Shown in pieces: positions 59,888 to 64,000 of a DNA stretch of 64,000 nt. The DNA is from Edaphobacter sp. (GTDB lineage: Bacteria; Acidobacteriota; Terriglobia; Terriglobales; Acidobacteriaceae). Numbering within the stretch: the stretch's first letter is position 1; each line of letters begins with the position of its first letter. The stretch is from the NCBI RefSeq assembly GCF_028283685.1, contig NZ_JAPWKF010000006.1, positions 419,729-483,728 of the forward strand, in the 5' to 3' direction. The translations under genes and the position numbers were made by a program. The notes below the pieces were generated by a model that saw only the letters and a list, made by a program, of their open reading frames with translations, did no database searches and had not been told where the DNA came from.

Positions 59888-60889
59888 ATGACTGCGCCTG
59901 TACGCTTTGCAATCCTTGGCTTCGGCAACCATGCTGTCCGCCGCCTGCTGCCTGCCTTCTCGCGCAGTGAAAAAGTGGCCCTCACCGGCATGTGGCGCCG
60001 CGACCAGGAGGCCGCGAAGAAGAACTGCGCCGAGCACGGCATCGCGCACTGCTTCGCTACGCCGGAGGAACTGGTCAACTCGCCCGAGGTCGATGTCGTC
60101 TTCATCACCTCGCCCGACGCCATGCACCGCGACGATACGTTGATGGCGATCAACGCGGGTAAGGCTGTGTTGTGCGAGAAGCCGGTCTCGATGAACGCCG
60201 CCGAGGCCAGCGAGATGGCTGCCGCGGCGAAGGCGAAGGGCGTGCTCTACGGAGTGGCGCAGAACTTCCGCTACAACCGGAGCATCGACTGGATGCGCGA
60301 GCAGATCGCCGCAGGACGTATCGGCACGCCTCAGCTGGCGCAGGCCGAGTACGCTTATCCCGCCGACCGCGCACCGCGTAAGTGGATCATGGACCCGACG
60401 CTGGCCGCGGGCGGTCCCATCGCCGATGTAGGCGTTCATTGCATCGACGCCCTGCGCTACATTCTGGGCGAAGAGGTCGCCAGCGTGAGCACGGTCGCCA
60501 TCAAGACGAAGCCAGAGGATCGCGTTGAGGCCATCGCCTCGCTGCAGATGGAGATGTCCGGCGGTGTGCTGGCCAACGTGAACTGCAATGCGCGCGCGCC
60601 GTATCGCACGCTGCTCTCGTTTACCGGCAGCGACGGCGTGCTGGTGGCGGAGAGCGGCTTCTCGGTCGACCGGCCGGTGGAGGTCGCGGTGCGCAAGGCG
60701 GGGGAGACGCTGGAGACGGTCACCATCGACAACAGCGACGGCTATGTGCGGATGCTGGATGCCTTCGCACGGGCGTTCACGGGCGGCGAGTCGTTTGCCG
60801 CAACCGGCGATGACGCCGTTCACAATATGGCAGCGCTGGATGCAGCCTTCCGCAGCTGGAAGACGGGAGCACGCGAGAAGACGGTTTAG
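59888..60889 (+). CDS. Cytoplasmic Gfo/Idh/MocA family oxidoreductase
   Basis: A 333-residue NAD(P)-dependent oxidoreductase. ATG 59888 is chosen because AGGAGA lies nine bases upstream and an earlier extension crosses a terminator. The nucleotide-binding ILGFGNHAVRRLLPAFSRS, the VLCEKPVS lysine motif and AAGGPIADVGVHCIDALRYI are typical of active family members. There is no signal peptide, unlike the exported relative at 11485. Family members oxidise or reduce sugars and related polyols; the substrate is unknown. Single gene with no obvious operon partner. Confidence 0.92.
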   Translation: MTAPVRFAILGFGNHAVRRLLPAFSRSEKVALTGMWRRDQEAAKKNCAEHGIAHCFATPEELVNSPEVDVVFITSPDAMHRDDTLMAINAGKAVLCEKPVSMNAAEASEMAAAAKAKGVLYGVAQNFRYNRSIDWMREQIAAGRIGTPQLAQAEYAYPADRAPRKWIMDPTLAAGGPIADVGVHCIDALRYILGEEVASVSTVAIKTKPEDRVEAIASLQMEMSGGVLANVNCNARAPYRTLLSFTGSDGVLVAESGFSVDRPVEVAVRKAGETLETVTIDNSDGYVRMLDAFARAFTGGESFAATGDDAVHNMAALDAAFRSWKTGAREKTV

Positions 60890-60946
60890 GCCGTCACTCG
60901 CGTCCCGCGCAAAGCTGTCAGCCGCGCACCACGCAGGCAGTCAGAT

Positions 60947-62107
60947 TTAGTTGAGGCCGGTGGCCAGTGCGGAGGCGCCGCCGTGGCGGCCTGCGGCGAT
61001 CTCGCGCTTGGTGCCGTTGTGCATGTACTTCTTGTAGACGCTGATGTGGAAGCAGCTCTGCTGGAACTCCTCCTCCACGTCGATGCGGCCCTCCTGCGAG
61101 AGCGGCAGCAGGTAGCCGCGCAGCCAGGCGATCTCTGTGATGGAGAGGCCGTGCTTGGCCAGGTCGACGGCCTGCCCGGTCAGATGCGGCGAGGCGGTCT
61201 CGCCCTCGGCGGGAGCGGCATTGCCGTTGATGTGCTGCAGGTGCTGCTGAAACTCGACCGTACGCACTGCGGAGTTGACCTGCAGCGGTGTGTGGAAGCG
61301 GGCGTAGTGCGCGCGTGAGAGCGTGACCAGGAACTGAGCCGTCCACGGACGGGCGTAACGGCGATTGACCGGCAGGCGATCGTCGACGGTGAGAGCACTT
61401 GAGACGGGGATGCCGACCAGAAGGCGCGCCGTGCGCATGCGCTCGAGGTCGTTGTCGTCCTGGATGCGGTCGAGGCCGTCACGGTCGGCGACGACGTTCT
61501 GGCGAACCAGGATCTCGTGCGATCCGCGCATCGGCGGCGGCACGATCAGGCGGCCGCGCTTGTTGTACAGCGTCGGCAGGATCACCGGCATCGATGCCTC
61601 GTCCTCGATCGTACCCAGCCTGGGAGTGACATTGGCGGCCTGCGTCACGCTGGCCGGTGCGGTGATGCCCGGCTTTGCGGCTCCGGCGAGATCCGAGGCG
61701 CGGGCTGCTGCGAGCTTCGTCCCATGCTGCGTGGCTTGGTGGAGTTTTTCGCTTCTATCGGAGACGCCGGCTGCCTGCAGGAAGTCGGAGCGGGTCGCCT
61801 TGCGACGTCTGCCGGAGCGCGTCGAGGTGCGTTCGACCGCGGGAGCCGCGGCTGTTTTCTGCCTGGAGTGGGGTGAACGGGCGCTGACCGGAACGGCCTT
61901 GGCGGGAGCGGTTGCGGGCGCAGACTTGGCCTTGCGCGTCGAGACGCGTTTTGTCGGGGTGGTCTTTGCCGCTTCGTGTTTTGCTGGAGCAACAGTCGCC
62001 TTGCGCGCCGCAGAGCGGTGCGTTTTGTGCGAGGCTGCCAGCGACACATGTCCTGGGGACAGCAGTGCAAGAGCCAATACGGCCGTGATGAAGGCGTTCC
62101 GACGCAT
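60947..62107 (-). CDS. DUF5715 exported protein with M15-like peptidase fold and basic linker
   Basis: A 386-residue exported protein. ATG 62107 starts the signal peptide (MRRNAFITAVLALALLSPGH). Residues about 28-140 are a Lys/Arg/Ala/Thr-rich low-complexity linker, like a histone tail. The C-terminal domain (about 235-370) is DUF5715: RFHTPLQVNSAVRTVEFQQH, ASPHLTGQAVDL (the His and Asp seen in M15 D-Ala-D-Ala peptidases) and the later QSCFHISVYKKY His. The catalytic metal site thus looks at least partly kept. It may trim peptidoglycan peptides; this is inference. The frame is open to 62146, without a better site. Confidence 0.83.
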   Translation of the reverse strand: MRRNAFITAVLALALLSPGHVSLAASHKTHRSAARKATVAPAKHEAAKTTPTKRVSTRKAKSAPATAPAKAVPVSARSPHSRQKTAAAPAVERTSTRSGRRRKATRSDFLQAAGVSDRSEKLHQATQHGTKLAAARASDLAGAAKPGITAPASVTQAANVTPRLGTIEDEASMPVILPTLYNKRGRLIVPPPMRGSHEILVRQNVVADRDGLDRIQDDNDLERMRTARLLVGIPVSSALTVDDRLPVNRRYARPWTAQFLVTLSRAHYARFHTPLQVNSAVRTVEFQQHLQHINGNAAPAEGETASPHLTGQAVDLAKHGLSITEIAWLRGYLLPLSQEGRIDVEEEFQQSCFHISVYKKYMHNGTKREIAAGRHGGASALATGLN

Positions 62108-62225
62108 CCTTGTAAAACAAAGAGGGCGCGGGAACCGCCAGAGCACTTTCTACCCTAAACCCGTTGCCTTGAGTGAGTAAGTGACGAATCGGATTCCGTG
62201 TACTGATCCGTTAATATGGAAAGCA

Positions 62226-62660
62226 ATGCGAAGTCTTTGGGGCGGCCTCGGGCTTGCCATCCTGGCCATGACGATCACAGGCTGCAATACGGTCAACCAG
62301 CCGACGCCCCCGGTTCCCGGAAGCACCAGCGATGCCGCTAGCCCGGAGTTCTACACCGGCCACGTCCGTCCCATCTTCGAGAAGTACTGCTTTCGCTGTC
62401 ACGCGGGCATGAATCACCGCGGCGGCCTCAGCATGGCCACAAGCGCCAGCATGAGGAAGGGCGGCAAAAGCGGCATCGATATTGTTCCCGGCCATCCTGA
62501 ATCCAGCATGATGATGAAGCTGATCCGCCATGAGGGCACGGCGCATGACCCGGAGAACATGCCGTCGAAGTCGGCGAAGCTGGCCGATGCCGACATCGCG
62601 ACGGTGGAGCGGTGGATTCGCGCCGGTGCGCTAATGCCGGGCGATCCGCCGCGGCCCTAG
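62226..62660 (+). CDS. Cytochrome c lipoprotein
   Basis: A 144-residue exported c-type cytochrome domain. ATG 62226 (GGAAAG just upstream) begins a lipoprotein signal ending ILAMTITGC with Cys20. Heme is attached at C55-F-R-C-H59, with a likely axial Met in ENMPSKSAKLADADIATVER. The pattern HVRPIFEKYCFRCHAG and IVPGHPESS is of the planctomycete-type cytochrome c domain found in many environmental bacteria. It probably carries electrons at the membrane for an unknown partner. No neighbour gives a function. Confidence 0.88.
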   Translation: MRSLWGGLGLAILAMTITGCNTVNQPTPPVPGSTSDAASPEFYTGHVRPIFEKYCFRCHAGMNHRGGLSMATSASMRKGGKSGIDIVPGHPESSMMMKLIRHEGTAHDPENMPSKSAKLADADIATVERWIRAGALMPGDPPRP

Positions 62661-62750
62661 ATCTCTCGTATCTCTCTGCATCCGTAATGGATCGGTGGCG
62701 GCTGGATTTATTTCTGCTCTGTTCTGTCCTGAGTCCGCGTCTAATGCGCT

Positions 62751-63041
62751 ATGACGCAGCAGCAGCCACGCCGTGAGAGCAGCCGATGGTTGCGCGAGGT
62801 CGCGGGGTGGGGCCTTCTCGCTGCGGGGATCGCGGGCTGCATCCTGCCGATTCTTCCGGGTGTGCCGCTGATCCTCGCTGGCCTGCTGATTCTTTCGCGT
62901 GACTATGTGTGGGCGCAGCGGGCGGTGGGCCGTGTGAAGCGCTGGGCAGTCAGGCTACGCCGCAAGGCACGCTCCCGGCGCAGCAATAACGCTGTCTCGC
63001 AGAGAAGAGTAGCCGGCAGGGACAAGGCCGAAGAGGTCTAG
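62751..63041 (+). CDS. Small membrane protein of the PGPGW / DUF454-like type
   Basis: A 96-residue protein with two or more hydrophobic helices: REVAGWGLLAAGIAGCILPI and LPGVPLILAGLLILS, a pattern seen in PGPGW and YbaN-like small membrane proteins, then a very basic C-terminus (KRWAVRLRRKARSRRSNN). Function is unknown. ATG 62751 has no strong ribosome site but gives the natural N-terminus. It converges with the CHAD gene. Confidence 0.75.
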   Translation: MTQQQPRRESSRWLREVAGWGLLAAGIAGCILPILPGVPLILAGLLILSRDYVWAQRAVGRVKRWAVRLRRKARSRRSNNAVSQRRVAGRDKAEEV

Positions 63042-63060
63042 AGACATCCAGACCAGATAT

Positions 63061-63879
63061 TTAGGCCGCTGCCTGGCGCAACAGGCGCTGGTAGGCCTTC
63101 AGCAGGCGCGTGCAGCGGGATTGAAGATTCAGTGTGAGAGAGGATTTGGTTCCGGCGTACTTCGCAGCGACGCCGGCCAGCGCCAGGCAGTCGTGCCATG
63201 CGCCGCCTGCCTCCTGCAGCGTCTCCATGTCCTCGGCGAACCGGCGTGCGGCGTTGCGAGTCTTCGCCGCGTTCTCTCCCATGTAGCGGGCCAGCTTGGC
63301 CGCCTTGCGAATGGCGTGCAGGCGAGCGGGATCGTCGAAGCCGCCTTGCCGGATGAAAGCCTGATCCTGAAACCATGTCGTCGCCGACCGCATCAGGAGT
63401 TGCGGTTCGAGTGAGAAGGCCTCCTGCGACTTGAGCTGCGCGGTCAGCTCCGCGAGCCGCGTCGTGAGGTCATCGTCATGCTGATGCAGGTCGCGGGTCA
63501 GCCTGACCACAGCCTTCTTCCGCTTCGTCTTCAAGCGGTCGATCAGCAGCTGCTGGTCGTGCTTCCACTGCGCGCCTCGACGCGGTGGGCGGAGTGATTC
63601 CAGGCTCTCCATCTGCACGTCGAAGTCACGTACTTTACCAGCTCTCTGACGCAGCAGCTTAAGCAGTCGCCGCAGCCGTCCCGTGTGGCGAAGACGGGGG
63701 ACCTCGGCGCACAGCCTCAGCAGGGCGAGCTGCGCCTCGATCCTGCGGCTCGTGGTGCGCAGGCGATGCACGGCGTGCTCTGTGGGGTCTTTGCGGCACT
63801 CCTCGATGGCCTGCGTGATTACGGCGATGTGTTCGTCAAGCGTGCGTATCGGCCAGGCCGCGGAGGAAGTCGGTCTCAT
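63061..63879 (-). CDS. CHAD domain protein
   Basis: A 272-residue protein made almost entirely of the CHAD helical domain, which binds polyphosphate and is often linked with CYTH phosphatases or polyphosphate granules. Features are EHAVHRLRTTSRRIEAQLAL (the His and Arg of the domain), RAGKVRDFDVQMESLESLR and ARYMGENAAKTRNAARRF. ATG 63879 is chosen because a terminator hairpin at 63906-63943 lies over the extra open frame upstream. It stands alone as far as the window shows. Confidence 0.88.
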   Translation of the reverse strand: MRPTSSAAWPIRTLDEHIAVITQAIEECRKDPTEHAVHRLRTTSRRIEAQLALLRLCAEVPRLRHTGRLRRLLKLLRQRAGKVRDFDVQMESLESLRPPRRGAQWKHDQQLLIDRLKTKRKKAVVRLTRDLHQHDDDLTTRLAELTAQLKSQEAFSLEPQLLMRSATTWFQDQAFIRQGGFDDPARLHAIRKAAKLARYMGENAAKTRNAARRFAEDMETLQEAGGAWHDCLALAGVAAKYAGTKSSLTLNLQSRCTRLLKAYQRLLRQAAA

Positions 63880-63905
63880 GCCCAAACAGCATGGCAGAGC
63901 GTCGT

Positions 63906-63943
63906 GCTTAAGACAAACGGCGCTCACGAGGAACGTGAGCGCC
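63906..63943 (-). terminator. Leftward terminator of an upstream gene beyond the window
   Basis: On the minus strand a 10-bp stem (63919-63928 with 63934-63943, sequence GGCGCTCACG/CGTGAGCGCC) and a 5-base loop are followed by GTTTGTCTT. A short frame ending in ARS-stop at 63980-64000 may be the C-terminus of a gene outside the window that this terminates. Confidence 0.7.
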
Positions 63944-64000
63944 ACTGGATGCCGTCGACAGCCAGAGAATTGTCCTGCGTTAGCTACGTGCCATGGCGAT

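Noticed and set aside
1..64000. tRNA, rRNA, CRISPR array, transposase, integrase or phage genes
   Set aside because: None recognised on reading either strand; no TCGAATC-type arms, no regularly spaced repeat-spacer pattern, no transposase motifs.

Overview
This GC-rich, densely coded window looks like chromosome from an Acidobacteriota bacterium, most likely family Acidobacteriaceae (Granulicella, Terriglobus or Edaphobacter type). This is an inference. It rests on a 1089-residue Oar-type TonB-dependent receptor with an N-terminal carboxypeptidase-like domain, Gram-negative outer-membrane machinery (BamA, LptD, Wzi-like barrel, SurA-like foldase), exported plant-polysaccharide hydrolases, frequent TTG/GTG starts, and short dispersed repeats of the kind that translate as VIPSEARNL-like peptides. 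I found no tRNA, rRNA, CRISPR array, insertion sequence or phage gene.

Layout. 0-7.3 kb: the 3' end of gatA, then a surface-polysaccharide group (SLBB export protein, family-2 glycosyltransferase, and a PAP2 phosphatase fused to a Wzi-like barrel that is frameshifted). 7.5-10.6 kb: a tiny ORF, a Gly/Tyr-rich exported protein, and a divergent TetR regulator / alpha-beta hydrolase pair separated by a perfect 20-bp palindrome. 10.6-18.2 kb: DUF899 protein, exported Gfo/Idh/MocA protein, GH43, small exported protein, FmdE, frameshifted MarC, frameshifted quinone-type oxidoreductase, unknown exported protein. 18.6-25.6 kb: bactofilin, DUF2752 + GYF_2 membrane pair, GH106-like and GH28 enzymes, degenerate receiver protein, TfoX-N protein. 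25.6-37.9 kb: OPT transporter interrupted in frame by a dispersed repeat, membrane protein, ComF, HNH endonuclease, PabB-PabC fusion, DUF1338 + FAD/Fe-S dehydrogenase, catalytically degenerate GH13. 38.4-49.8 kb: TonB receptor, frameshifted M28 peptidase, unknown membrane protein, frr, SnoaL-like protein, TMEM175, molybdopterin oxidoreductase, frameshifted threonine dehydratase. 49.9-64 kb: bamA, VOC protein, RDD protein, lptD, DsbA-like thiol protein, SurA-like lipoprotein, Gfo/Idh, DUF5715, cytochrome c lipoprotein, PGPGW protein, CHAD protein.

How the genes work together. Several exported enzymes (GH43, GH28 and GH106-like, with Gfo/Idh proteins) fit breakdown of pectic side chains. BamA, LptD, the DsbA-like protein and the SurA-like lipoprotein lie within 10 kb and form one outer-membrane assembly route. 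The DUF1338 protein and the next dehydrogenase match two consecutive steps known from Pseudomonas putida lysine breakdown: 2-oxoadipate to D-2-hydroxyglutarate to 2-oxoglutarate. Five otherwise well-conserved genes each carry one single-base frameshift, and in three of them a terminator hairpin or a length check supports the repaired frame. Base-calling errors or recent gene decay are the main explanations.
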